Source of the DNA: CAZGAH01 sp964523295
Lineage (GTDB): Bacteria > Desulfobacterota > Desulfovibrionia > Desulfovibrionales > Desulfovibrionaceae
Assembly (NCBI GenBank): GCA_964523295.1
Contig: CAZGAH010000016.1
Location: forward strand, 1 to 58,770
Length of the DNA: 58,770 bases
Direction: 5' to 3'
Translations under genes and position numbers: made by a program
Notes under the pieces: model-generated
Seen by the model: the letters and a program-made list of their open reading frames with translations, nothing else
Told to the model about the DNA's origin: nothing
The model's database searches: none
Shown: piece after piece, positions 17,101 through 27,029 of the stretch
Numbering within the stretch: the stretch's first letter is position 1
How the letters are laid out: each line of letters opens with the position of its first letter

Positions 17101-18143
17101 TGTGGGAAATCGATCCCTACGCGGTGATGTTTCGCGAGGTGTTCGAATACTACGGGCGCAGCGGCCAGGAAGAGGCTCAGCGCCTCATGCGGCTTGCCTT
17201 TTTGCAAAAAACCGGACTCTATCTTTCGGCCAAGGCCACCGGCCGCTTCTACGAACTCCAGTCCTACAGTTTCATGGAGTATTTTTTTCCCTACAGCGAA
17301 AGCGACATCGCCAGCCACGTCGAACCGGGACGCAGCGAAAGCAGCGATTCCGCGAGCGCACCGGAAGGCTTCGGCGAGCTGGTCGAGGTCGGCGATATGA
17401 CCGTGCGGTTCATGTTCGCCACCTATACCGCCATTCACGGTCTCTGGAGCCAGTACGGCGAGGCGATGCGCATCACCCAGGACGATCTGACCAAGATCGG
17501 CAGAAAGGTCTTCAGCTATTTGCAGCCGAAAAAGAACAAGATCATGCGCATCCCGTTCATGGACCCCTCCAAGCATCGTTTCGCGGTCCTGGAACTCACC
17601 TCCGAAAGCCAGCCCGGGATGCCGCCGGTCTGGATCATGCGCGGCGAAACCTACAGACGAAACAACGCCAGACCGGTAAAGGAGGAACTCCGGCGGGATC
17701 AGTGCCTGGAACGCCTGCTGCTCTGGCTCGTCGCCAATGGCTTCTACCCCCCGAACCCGACCCTCGAAGCGACGTACCTCGAGCCGCCGCTCTCGATCGC
17801 CGACGTGAACGAACTCTGCGCCACGCTGCACAATTTTTTCTCCCCGGCCCTTGTTTTCGACCCGGATATCAATGAAAACCTCAATCCGGAGCGTGCGGTA
17901 CGGGCCATGGTCATCGCCAACCTCACCGTGCAGCGCGAAGACAAGACCCTGCGCCGCGCCGTGATGATCTGGTCCACGAACTGGGGAGAACTCTTCTGCC
18001 AACCCACCCCGCGCAACCTGCCCGCCCTGCGCGACGGCGCCTACGGCTTCGTCAAGGACAATGCCGGCAACGTCGGCTCGGACATCGAACTCCAGTCCTT
18101 TATTCCGTCCCGGTCGTTGTGTCCGAAGATATTTTTGGGGTAG
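14175..18143 (+). CDS. cyaA: Class I adenylate cyclase with HEAT-like and pentapeptide-repeat regions
   Basis: A 1322-residue protein that makes cAMP from ATP. Residues ~1-370 are helical pairs like HEAT repeats. A Pro/Ala linker (~375-400) and a charged stretch follow. Residues ~445-600 hold pentapeptide-type repeats (LDLSNSTFTKVLFERCSFKHL, units of A(D/N)FxxC/S type), which fold as a beta-helix. The rest is the enterobacterial-type CyaA: GSTGTIAQAKASDIDLW at ~779 is the nucleotidyltransferase motif with catalytic Asp pair, followed by DLEVHFFLMD and the conserved KSAMKLALLDKYI region. Usual CyaA is ~850 residues, so ~450 are extra. ATG 14175 lacks a strong ribosome site. A cNMP-binding protein is encoded at 6422. 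Confidence 0.88.
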   Translation: MNHSPSQILIRQMRGILRFSRYSMVAEAQPLLEQAFGLLRMEDRRKPEIMAASSELAYAVAAMLDATMDQAFMRLGLGILLKSGVCGMNLIVAFLGKRKAAHDVLAGILNAFPVGDRLHLVNCIFRKPRAVEPRLLQWAYDTLRANQGENPDAVLMFLDELATDGIPLAYPLQRQLLGSRFGVWIQQLLSLELDPEQTLFMLRTTGALHSHQLARSLARRLKNAHPNVLAGLVKAIGQSGRKKDQELSRMLAGVLKTGSAQVQAVVIQALGRLQSDSLPIALAYALQKAPTQRSRLLVTLFQAQHGVFTEVMRRLPATEHRDLVLFLVVLLNGCNRSWLERTLERLGAAARAGKDWAALVSALRNYLDANVVAPAPPPLAAPQPVPSAPARTAPEPKGLAGVAGRLLGRVRRTVRPEDSETSREYVKMTVFRQAMESGGPFAKQTYEGIEAPQGTFSGLAFADCVFSMLDLSNSTFTKVLFERCSFKHLDFDASSFKEVRFVDCQFLNCRFSGSQLEKVQAARCNFAGVSLSSALTRRVVLHECLLSELDCSGARLEGWKVDGCRFEAANFSLAELKGGEFEGVEFFDCLFDACCLERSRIYNTRVMSAMGRNCRCVELESDEPFFMSEILQTAERYIEVAARSLRLPEPPPQLGSAEGIQLMRRLVDAWLAERDALRRRQAFLANNSRRLEWATCMLGSPGDEFLTILPGLVESGVAFRDAPVGLVPACSIFGYVPGYSARQLLRKHRIDPEQSQERKIGDSASPSKAIPIEALFTIGSTGTIAQAKASDIDLWLCFDAERVSEAARQRLRGKCDLIERWAEEAFDLEVHFFLMDTQSIRDNNFGFTDKESAGSTQAQLLKEEFYRTAVYLGGKKPAWWHFPAALDDPAYSEEFARALEASDADARNILDLGNLDEIPREEFFGASLWQIVKAMKSPFKSAMKLALLDKYIHARDASVLVCNRVKANLFQDVHDLWEIDPYAVMFREVFEYYGRSGQEEAQRLMRLAFLQKTGLYLSAKATGRFYELQSYSFMEYFFPYSESDIASHVEPGRSESSDSASAPEGFGELVEVGDMTVRFMFATYTAIHGLWSQYGEAMRITQDDLTKIGRKVFSYLQPKKNKIMRIPFMDPSKHRFAVLELTSESQPGMPPVWIMRGETYRRNNARPVKEELRRDQCLERLLLWLVANGFYPPNPTLEATYLEPPLSIADVNELCATLHNFFSPALVFDPDINENLNPERAVRAMVIANLTVQREDKTLRRAVMIWSTNWGELFCQPTPRNLPALRDGAYGFVKDNAGNVGSDIELQSFIPSRSLCPKIFLG

Positions 18144-18518
18144 GTGCGTGCCGAATACGCATCGGCCTCATTCGCCCTCAGCGTATTGAATCTCATGGAC
18201 AAAAATGCGAAAAGGACAGGGTTGAAAATTGAAGGACCTGAAACACGAGTCGAAGACTCTCAAACCGGATGAGCAACAAAATATTATTTTCTGCAATAAA
18301 TAAAATATAGCGTTAACAAAACAGCATAAGTTGTCAACTTCTGGGATGAATAATTCAGCTCCATTTCATGCATTGGCCCCCTCCCTGAGATGATAACTTG
18401 CGATAAGGCATGATGTGCTATTTTGCCATAAATTGAAGTGCAACAATGGGTTGATTTTCGAATGCTCACTTGCGCGATAAGCCTGATTCGAATACTATTA
18501 TAACAATACATTATTACA
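18144..18518. other. AT-rich intergenic region
   Basis: Base composition drops sharply after the cyclase stop. I see no convincing gene; a 75-codon minus-strand ORF has no family look and no good ribosome site. Runs such as AATATTATTTTCTGCAATAAATAAAATATAG suggest promoters, and the composition marks the left side of a likely acquired island. Confidence 0.5.
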
Positions 18519-19439
18519 ATGAGTATCTACTTACCAACTACTTTCATGCTCTACTTAAGCGGCTTCAGGCCGCACATTTCGGTCTGGATCGAAGGGAATG
18601 AACTCCAGTATAATGCTGAGGGAGAGACTTCAGTACATAAAATCATATGCCCATCTGATGAACATTGGCTTAATTTTTGGCTTGCATGCGAAACGCTTGA
18701 TATCTGGTCCTGGTATGGTGAATATATCATGAACCGATGGAAAGAAGGATATAAATGGGGCATTGAAATCGAATATGGAGAACGGCGCATCAGGTCTTGT
18801 GGAATAAGTATGTATCCAGGAAAAATTAATTTTACAGCACCACTGGATAAGGAGTCATACTTGAAAATTCAAGTTGACACCTGGAACTTCTTTACACATG
18901 CCGTCGAGGTTTTGCTGGGCGGCCTCCCCTTTATGTGGTCTGATTGGCGTCCCTATGAATTCCCTACTCACGAACAAATAATCTTCAATAAACTCGCCAG
19001 CGACTTGAAGAGCCTTCCCGCTGAGCCACGAGACGGAATTCAGAATGACCTGGGAGTCTCCATTGTCAATATATACCAAGGATGGTTCCAGCTGCGCATT
19101 ACGCTCCCAAAGATGTGCGTTTTTGCCGAGACTGATGATACCATGACACCGGGGGCGCTGAGTGATCTCAACCATGCTGTTGGTATGCTGACTCATGAAT
19201 CAGAAACGGTGTTTGTCGATTTTGACAATGAGAGCGCAGATACGGCGCGAATTATTATGACGAGCAATAGCGATGGAATGACGAGACTAACCATCATGGA
19301 TTGGTGTGCAAAAAACAAATCTCCGCGACTTGACATCAAGGCTCCTACGGCAATGGTAGTTTGCCGTTTTCAGAATGCTGTCTCCGAATATTCAACAGCA
19401 AGCCACGGAAAAGTTAATCCTTTTTTTATAAATAAATAA
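18519..19439 (+). CDS. Unrecognised protein on an AT-rich island
   Basis: A 306-residue protein with no signal peptide or membrane segment. It is rich in Trp and acidic residues, with clusters such as EHWLNFWLACETLDIWSW and IYQGWFQLRIT. I know no family for it. Base use is far more AT-rich than its neighbours, it has no Shine-Dalgarno at ATG 18519, and it lies beside a broken Rhs gene, all signs of transfer. The acidic, Trp-rich make-up and the Rhs neighbour suggest an immunity protein for a lost polymorphic toxin, but it lies on the opposite strand from the Rhs remnant, which is not the usual toxin-immunity order. Other starts, such as ATG 18546, are possible. Confidence 0.6.
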   Translation: MSIYLPTTFMLYLSGFRPHISVWIEGNELQYNAEGETSVHKIICPSDEHWLNFWLACETLDIWSWYGEYIMNRWKEGYKWGIEIEYGERRIRSCGISMYPGKINFTAPLDKESYLKIQVDTWNFFTHAVEVLLGGLPFMWSDWRPYEFPTHEQIIFNKLASDLKSLPAEPRDGIQNDLGVSIVNIYQGWFQLRITLPKMCVFAETDDTMTPGALSDLNHAVGMLTHESETVFVDFDNESADTARIIMTSNSDGMTRLTIMDWCAKNKSPRLDIKAPTAMVVCRFQNAVSEYSTASHGKVNPFFINK

Positions 19440-19569
19440 ACATAAAATAAAAGACAACTAGTACGGACAATGCCTATAAATACCATCTAAAAGTATTTAA
19501 ATATTATGATATCTATTACGAAAACATAAATATTCGTCTTCCCTTCCCTGGTGAATATTCGGTGCGCGT

Positions 19570-19890
19570 CTAGTCGAAAGTGCCGTTGCTGTTGGCGTAA
19601 TAGCCGAAGCGGACGGTGGAGTTGTCCGGGCGGTGGATGGTTGTCCGGGCCAACGATTGTCGAAGCGAAACAATACGTGTTTTCCACATCTTCATACGTC
19701 GTCCGCTCGCCCTCGGCCGAGGTCGCGCTCAAGCGCCAGGCGCCATTGACCTCGGCCAGCCCGTAGGTCAGGCTCCCGCCCTCGGGGTCGCGCACGGTCG
19801 TTACCCGGCCGTTGTCGTCAGACTCGTGCTCAAAGCGACTGCCCCGCGGGTAAATTTGCGCGGCCATGAGCGCGCCCTGCGCATACACGA
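19570..19890 (-). pseudogene. Rhs/YD-repeat protein fragment, frameshifted
   Basis: Translation shows RHS-type repeat text: NGRVTTVRDPEGGSLTYG, then GAWRLSATSAEGERTTYED, then in another frame RPDNSTVRFGYYANSNGTFD and a stop at 19570. The switch between frames lies around 19640-19660. No signal peptide, core repeat or toxin domain remains. Rhs proteins are large secreted or surface proteins carrying toxic C-termini; here only about 100 codons are left, bordered on the upstream side by a 16-bp palindrome. Confidence 0.7.
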
Positions 19891-19892
19891 AC

Positions 19893-19930
19893 TTAGAATG
19901 CCCATTTCGAGGGTGAAATGGGCATTCTAA
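19893..19930. repeat. Perfect 16-bp inverted repeat at the edge of the Rhs fragment
   Basis: TTAGAATGCCCATTTC and GAAATGGGCATTCTAA are perfect reverse complements with a 6-base loop. It lies where recognisable Rhs text stops, so it may be a mobile-element end, a recombination site or a stable RNA hairpin. No T-run follows, so a simple terminator is less likely. Confidence 0.65.
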
Positions 19931-20031
19931 GGTGTGAAAACAGCCTTTTTTGGGTCGTATCCTGTGTGAATTCAAGGCGTTGCCTCGGTCCGACCCCAAA
20001 ACGAAGAGTAAGCCGGGCCTGAGGGTATTCC

Positions 20032-22697
<2,666 letters not shown>

Positions 22698-22824
22698 GGG
22701 GTCTCCTTTCCGTATATCATGCGCTACGCGGAGCGCGATGTTGTTGAGCCGGGCGGATCAACGCGTCGTCCGTACCCCGACATGCTGCCGGGCTGCCGGT
22801 TGGCCGGAACGGATCGGCCCGGTA

Positions 22825-23142
22825 TCAGGGCTGCAGCAATCTTTCCATGTCCCGGATTTTCTGCTCCAGGTATTCGATACGGGAGAGCAGGTCGACAATG
22901 ATGCTTCCGCCGATGCTGGAGAGTTCGAAATCCTTGCAGATGCGGTCCAGCTTGCGCACCCGGTATACGTCACCGACCCGGAACAGATAGCTCTCATGGG
23001 AGGTCTTGACGGGATCCAGCCAGCCCAGATCGATAAGGTCGCCCAGCAGCGTGGGATGGATCTCGGTCAACTGGACGAACTCCACCCAGGTGATCATTTC
23101 GGAGCGGACCGGCAATTCTCGGGAAAACTTTTTTATATCCAT
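22825..23142 (-). CDS. cbpM: CbpM-type modulator of CbpA
   Basis: A 105-residue MerR-like helical protein that in other bacteria binds the J domain of CbpA and inhibits it. It shows a winged-helix-like start (MITWVEFVQLTEIHPTLLGDLIDLGWLDP), then YLFRVGDVYRVRKLDRICKDF and a C-terminal coiled-coil helix (LLSRIEYLEQKIRDMERLL), the layout of CbpM/YccV-neighbour proteins. It sits 65 bases after cbpA and before clpB, the usual partnership. Cytoplasmic. Family call by order and sequence look is good. Confidence 0.8.
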   Translation of the reverse strand: MDIKKFSRELPVRSEMITWVEFVQLTEIHPTLLGDLIDLGWLDPVKTSHESYLFRVGDVYRVRKLDRICKDFELSSIGGSIIVDLLSRIEYLEQKIRDMERLLQP

Positions 23143-23207
23143 CGTGGCGTCTCGTTTGGATGATCATGCATGAAGGACGTCGTCTACACCGGCTCGTCGC
23201 CATCGGC

Positions 23208-24179
23208 TCATCGTGCCGAAAAGCGGGACGTGCGGGCCAGTTCCTCCCACAGCGTTTTCTCTTCAGGAGAGGGGGTGCGCGGCGTTTTAACCAGAACGCG
23301 GACGAACTGGTCGCCGCGGTGGACGCCCTGACCCAGGCCCCGATCGCGCAGGCGCAGCTTCTGCCCGCTGTCCATGCCGGCCGGGATGGTCAGATCGACT
23401 TCTCCGTCGAGCGTCGGCACCCGGACCGTAGCCCCGAGCACGGCCTCCCAGGGCGCCAGGGGCAGGTCGTAGATCACGTTGACGCCGTCCAGAATGAATT
23501 TTTCGTGGTCGGCGATGCGCACCTTCATGTACAGATCCCCGGCCGAGCCTCCGCCGCTTCCCTGGCTTCCTTGTCCGGCCAGCCGGATTTTCGCGCCGTT
23601 CTTCACGCCGGCCGGGATGTTCACCTGCAGGGTCTTGATCTTCGACGCCTGTCCGGGCGCCTGCTCCTGGAGGGAAATGCTCTTGCTTCCGCCGCGATAG
23701 GCCTCTTCCAGCGTCAATTCGAGGACAACCTCGCTGTCGTGCCCGCGTCGCGGTCGAGCGCCGGCGCCGCCGAAGCCCCGCCGGCCGAAGTCGCCGGCTC
23801 CGGGGCGGAAACCGTCCTGACCGGCCTTGCCGAAGAGCACCTCGAAGAAGTCGCTGAAGCCCGAGGCGTCGAAATTGGCCTGTTCGAAGCCCGGGCCGAA
23901 ATGAAACTGGACGTTTTCGTAGCCCGGAGGCGGCTGAAAGTTCTGGCCGTGCTGCCAGTCAGGCCCGAGCTGGTCGTAGAGCCGGCGTTTTTCCGGATCC
24001 CGGAGTACCTCGTAGGCCTCGTTGATTTCCTTGAAACGGTTTTCCGCGGTCTTGTCGTTCGGGTTCAGGTCCGGATGGGACTTCCGCGCCAGTTTCTTGA
24101 ACGCCTTGGCAATGTCTTCTTGCGCCGCGTCGCGCGCAACGCCGAGAAGCTTGTAATAGTCCTTGTATTCGACGCTCAT
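23208..24179 (-). CDS. cbpA: CbpA-type DnaJ-class co-chaperone
   Basis: A ~323-residue type II J protein that stimulates DnaK. The J domain is at residues 1-70 (YKDYYKLLGVARDAAQEDIAKAF, with HPD in RKSHPDLNPND). A Gly/Phe-rich linker follows (FGKAGQDGFRPGAGDFGRRG), then two C-terminal substrate-binding barrels (LELTLEEAYRGG, VNIPAGVKNGAKIRL, LTIPAGMDSGQKLRLRDRG). There are no zinc-finger cysteines, so it is CbpA-like, not DnaJ. ATG 24179 has AGGGAGAG upstream; a longer frame to 24242 is unlikely. First gene of cbpA-cbpM-clpB; promoter candidate just upstream. Confidence 0.92.
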   Translation of the reverse strand: MSVEYKDYYKLLGVARDAAQEDIAKAFKKLARKSHPDLNPNDKTAENRFKEINEAYEVLRDPEKRRLYDQLGPDWQHGQNFQPPPGYENVQFHFGPGFEQANFDASGFSDFFEVLFGKAGQDGFRPGAGDFGRRGFGGAGARPRRGHDSEVVLELTLEEAYRGGSKSISLQEQAPGQASKIKTLQVNIPAGVKNGAKIRLAGQGSQGSGGGSAGDLYMKVRIADHEKFILDGVNVIYDLPLAPWEAVLGATVRVPTLDGEVDLTIPAGMDSGQKLRLRDRGLGQGVHRGDQFVRVLVKTPRTPSPEEKTLWEELARTSRFSAR

Positions 24180-24248
24180 CTCCGATAACTCTCCCTGGTC
24201 CGGCCCATGGGGGCTGCCGGCAGTTTTTTTCCGTCCGATCAAGCCTGT

Positions 24249-24276
24249 TAAATAATACGGCCCGACCGGCTGTCAA
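24249..24276 (-). promoter_or_regulatory. Candidate promoter of the cbpA-cbpM-clpB operon
   Basis: On the minus strand TTGACA (24276-24271) is followed after 16 bases by TATTTA (24254-24249), a good housekeeping promoter about 70 bases before cbpA. The preceding GC makes CTTGACA, close to a heat-shock -35, but no CCCCAT-type -10 is seen at the right distance, so heat-shock control is not shown. The region is shared with the divergent gene starting at 24289. Confidence 0.5.
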
Positions 24277-24288
24277 GCACGCACTACA

Positions 24289-25410
24289 ATGGCCGCATCC
24301 AGCCTGCCCGTTCTGCTCTATCATTATATCAGTCGAAACAAGGATTCCATAGCCGTGGCTCCGGAATCCTTCGAACGGCAGCTGCATGGCCTGAAAAGGG
24401 CCGGCTATCGGGGCGTGGGGCTGGACGAGGCCGTGGACTATCTGCTCCGCGGGGAGCCCCTGCCGGATCGCTCCGTGCTCATCACCTTCGACGACGGGTT
24501 TCTGGACAACTGGGTCCATGCCTTTCCCCTGTTGCGGCAATACGGGCACCGGGCCGGCATCTTTCTGGTGGCCGGGAAAATCGCCCAGGCGCAGACGACG
24601 CGGCCAACCCTGGACGACCTTCGTGCCGGCAGGGCCGCACCTGAGGGACTGGCCTGCGTCGATCAGCCGTTCGTCACCGACGCACGCGGCTTTTGCGTCC
24701 GACAGGACGCCTTCCTGAACTGGGCGGAGTGCCGGGCCATGGAGGCCGACGGTACGGTGGCCCTGGCCACCCACTCCCTGTGGCACGAATCCGTATTCCG
24801 CGGCCCCGTGTTCAAGGCAGAGCGCACGTTGTTCATGCCTGGCCCGCGCAAGCGCACCTTCGACCGTGTTGCCGGACCCGTGCCCTGGGGATTGCCCCGC
24901 TTCGACGTCGGCCCGGCCCTGAGCACGCGCGCCTTTCTCCTCTCCGATGAGCTGCTCGCGCTGGTGCAGCGTACGGTGCCGCAGAACACGGACGAGGCTG
25001 CGCTCTTCTTCGACAACCCCGAGCACGTCCGCCAGGTGTGGGCCACGATCGACACGCTGCCGGTCGCGCGCTGGGGACGCCTGGAGAGCGAACGCGAGTT
25101 CGAAATGCGCGTTGCCGATGATCTGGGGCGCTGCCGCGATCTGCTGGACAAGGAGCTTGGCGCCGGCCGCCCCTGCCGGCAAGCCCTGGCCTGGCCCTGG
25201 GGCGCGTGCTCGGCAGCCGGGCAGGCGGTGGCCCAGGCGCTCGGTTTTCGGGTCTTCTTTGCCACCACCTTCGGCCCCAATCCTCCGGGCCGGCCGGATG
25301 CGGTTCATCGCTTCAAGGCCAGAGACAAGTCGGCGCTCTGGCTGCGCTCGCGTTGCATGATATACGCCAGCCCGCTCCTCGGGCGGCTCTACGCGGCAAT
25401 GAGGATCTGA
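24289..25410 (+). CDS. Polysaccharide deacetylase (NodB-like)
   Basis: A 373-residue NodB-homology enzyme that would remove acetyl groups from a sugar polymer. PVLLYHYIS opens the domain; motif 1 is ITFDDGFLDN with the catalytic base Asp and metal Asp; motif 2 is LATHSLWHE, keeping the HxxxH metal ligands. A long insert with a Pro/Arg-rich stretch (MPGPRKRTFDRVAGPVPWGLPRF) follows, and AWPWGACSAAGQ looks like the RxPxG-type motif 3. It has no clear signal peptide. ATG 24289 lacks a Shine-Dalgarno and lies only ~13-40 bases from the divergent cbpA promoter. The next gene starts 2 bases after its stop, so the three genes here form one operon. Confidence 0.8.
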   Translation: MAASSLPVLLYHYISRNKDSIAVAPESFERQLHGLKRAGYRGVGLDEAVDYLLRGEPLPDRSVLITFDDGFLDNWVHAFPLLRQYGHRAGIFLVAGKIAQAQTTRPTLDDLRAGRAAPEGLACVDQPFVTDARGFCVRQDAFLNWAECRAMEADGTVALATHSLWHESVFRGPVFKAERTLFMPGPRKRTFDRVAGPVPWGLPRFDVGPALSTRAFLLSDELLALVQRTVPQNTDEAALFFDNPEHVRQVWATIDTLPVARWGRLESEREFEMRVADDLGRCRDLLDKELGAGRPCRQALAWPWGACSAAGQAVAQALGFRVFFATTFGPNPPGRPDAVHRFKARDKSALWLRSRCMIYASPLLGRLYAAMRI

Positions 25411-25412
25411 TC

Positions 25413-27029
25413 GTGGCCTCGGGAAACTCCACGTCCCGGCGTTCTGTTTATCGGACACGTAACGTCTGCGCGGGCGCGTTGGTGTTGCTGGTTCTCCTGG
25501 GGGCGCTCGCGCTTAAACGCGAGCGAGGCCCTGAGGCCGGAAAAAAGGGCCTCGCCGCCGTGCTTACGGGGCAGATCGACGGCGCGTCCAGAGACCAGGC
25601 TGCCTGGCTGCCTGATCAGGCGGGACAGCCTCTGGGCGTAGCCTTCAGCGCCGATGGCATACACTACGCGGCTTTCCTGCGCCGGGCGCGCTGTCAGACC
25701 CCGTCCGGCCGGCTGCTGCCGCATTTCGAATGCCGGCTGACGTTCACGCGTAACGATCCCGGCCCGCCGGCTTACGTGCTCTGGCCGGAGACGTCGGGTA
25801 GTTGCGATGCCGCCGAACCGCTCCTGTCCGGCCTGGGCGACTGGGAGGGCTATGTCTTCGCTTACTACGACAAGGGCGCGCTGTGCGCGGGGGCAGTGCG
25901 TATAGCGAGCTGCCGGGCGGATCGGGTCCGGGCGGATATTGACTGGTCGGTCAGCTACGCCACGGCCGACGGGATACGTACCGAGTGCGCGGGCTCCGCG
26001 CTGCGTCTGGAACCGGCGACGCAGGCCAAAGGCCAGGCCGTGTTGGCCGGGCTGGGGCTGCGCGTGGATACGCAACGTTGGCAGGCGCTGGGACTGTTTC
26101 TGGATGAACTGCGTTCGCCGCGGTACCGGCTGGCTCTGTATCGGGAGGCGCCGACGCTGGCGCCCGATCCGGAGCGGGTGACCGTTTTTGTGCGTCACGA
26201 TATGGACCGGACCATGTACGGGGCGCACGCCATTGCCCGGGCCGAGCGCGAGCATGGCGTCAGGTCAACCTGGTTCATCAACATGGCCTCGAGCATCTAC
26301 GCCCTGACCGCGCCGGAGGGGCGCTACGTCCGGCGCACAGGCGCCGTCGCGGACCTGCTGGCCATTCAGGCGCACGGGCAGGAGATCGGCTATCATACGG
26401 ACATTCTCATGATGGCGCTGTTTTTCGATACGCCCTTCAAGGCCTGGCTCGATGTCGAGCTGGGTCGCTTGCGTCGGGCTGGCATCCGGCTCGACAGCCA
26501 GGCCGAGAACGGTTCGCCCTACGCCCGGACAACGAACTCGTATAATGGCTATTCCTGGAAGGACTTTCGCCGCGGGGGGGATATGGAGAAAGCGATCAAG
26601 GACCGGACGAACGGTTTCGACGGCGTCGTAACCTACGAGCGTGACGGGCGGCCTTGCCGGTATGAAATTCCAGACGTCAGTCTGCGCGACGCGGGGCTCT
26701 CGGTTTCCGCATATCGGGTCCGGGAGCAGTTGCCCTTCAATGTGGCGGACTGGGCCTACATTTCGGATGGAGAACTGGAAACCGGGAGCACGCCGGCCGA
26801 TCTCCTGGCCCGTTTGCGTGCCCTGCCTCCGGGCGCCGTGGCGGCAATCCTGCTGCATCCGGTACACTGGACCACCATCGATCCGGCCTTTGATCTGACC
26901 ACGTCGATTTTGGGCCTGCCCTCAGCCCCGAGCGGACAACAGTCGCAGACGGACGCGGCGGCGGGCGCTTCCTCCTCCGTGCAGGGGACATCGTCCGCGC
27001 CAACTCCCCCGGCAAAGGAGCAGCCATGA
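25413..27029 (+). CDS. Membrane-anchored protein with NodB-like domain
   Basis: A 538-residue protein starting at GTG 25413 (GAGGATCT upstream; the longer frame overlaps the gene before it). A single N-terminal anchor (CAGALVLLVLLGALAL) is followed by a beta-rich region of ~240 residues unknown to me, then a deacetylase-like domain with VRHDMDRTMYGAHAI in place of the usual TFDDG and QAHGQEIGYHTDIL for motif 2. The second His of HxxxH is absent, so catalysis is uncertain. The C-terminal tail is Ser/Thr/Ala rich. Its stop overlaps the glycosyltransferase start by four bases (ATGA). It likely acts on the same envelope glycan as its neighbours. Confidence 0.65.
   Translation: MASGNSTSRRSVYRTRNVCAGALVLLVLLGALALKRERGPEAGKKGLAAVLTGQIDGASRDQAAWLPDQAGQPLGVAFSADGIHYAAFLRRARCQTPSGRLLPHFECRLTFTRNDPGPPAYVLWPETSGSCDAAEPLLSGLGDWEGYVFAYYDKGALCAGAVRIASCRADRVRADIDWSVSYATADGIRTECAGSALRLEPATQAKGQAVLAGLGLRVDTQRWQALGLFLDELRSPRYRLALYREAPTLAPDPERVTVFVRHDMDRTMYGAHAIARAEREHGVRSTWFINMASSIYALTAPEGRYVRRTGAVADLLAIQAHGQEIGYHTDILMMALFFDTPFKAWLDVELGRLRRAGIRLDSQAENGSPYARTTNSYNGYSWKDFRRGGDMEKAIKDRTNGFDGVVTYERDGRPCRYEIPDVSLRDAGLSVSAYRVREQLPFNVADWAYISDGELETGSTPADLLARLRALPPGAVAAILLHPVHWTTIDPAFDLTTSILGLPSAPSGQQSQTDAAAGASSSVQGTSSAPTPPAKEQP

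Noticed and set aside
18284..18511. 75-codon minus-strand ORF in the AT-rich region
   Set aside because: It has no ribosome site and no recognisable protein features; such ORFs are expected by chance in AT-rich DNA.
24249..24276. Heat-shock (sigma-32) promoter for cbpA
   Set aside because: CTTGACA is close to the -35, but no CCCCAT-like -10 lies at the proper spacing; a housekeeping promoter fits better.
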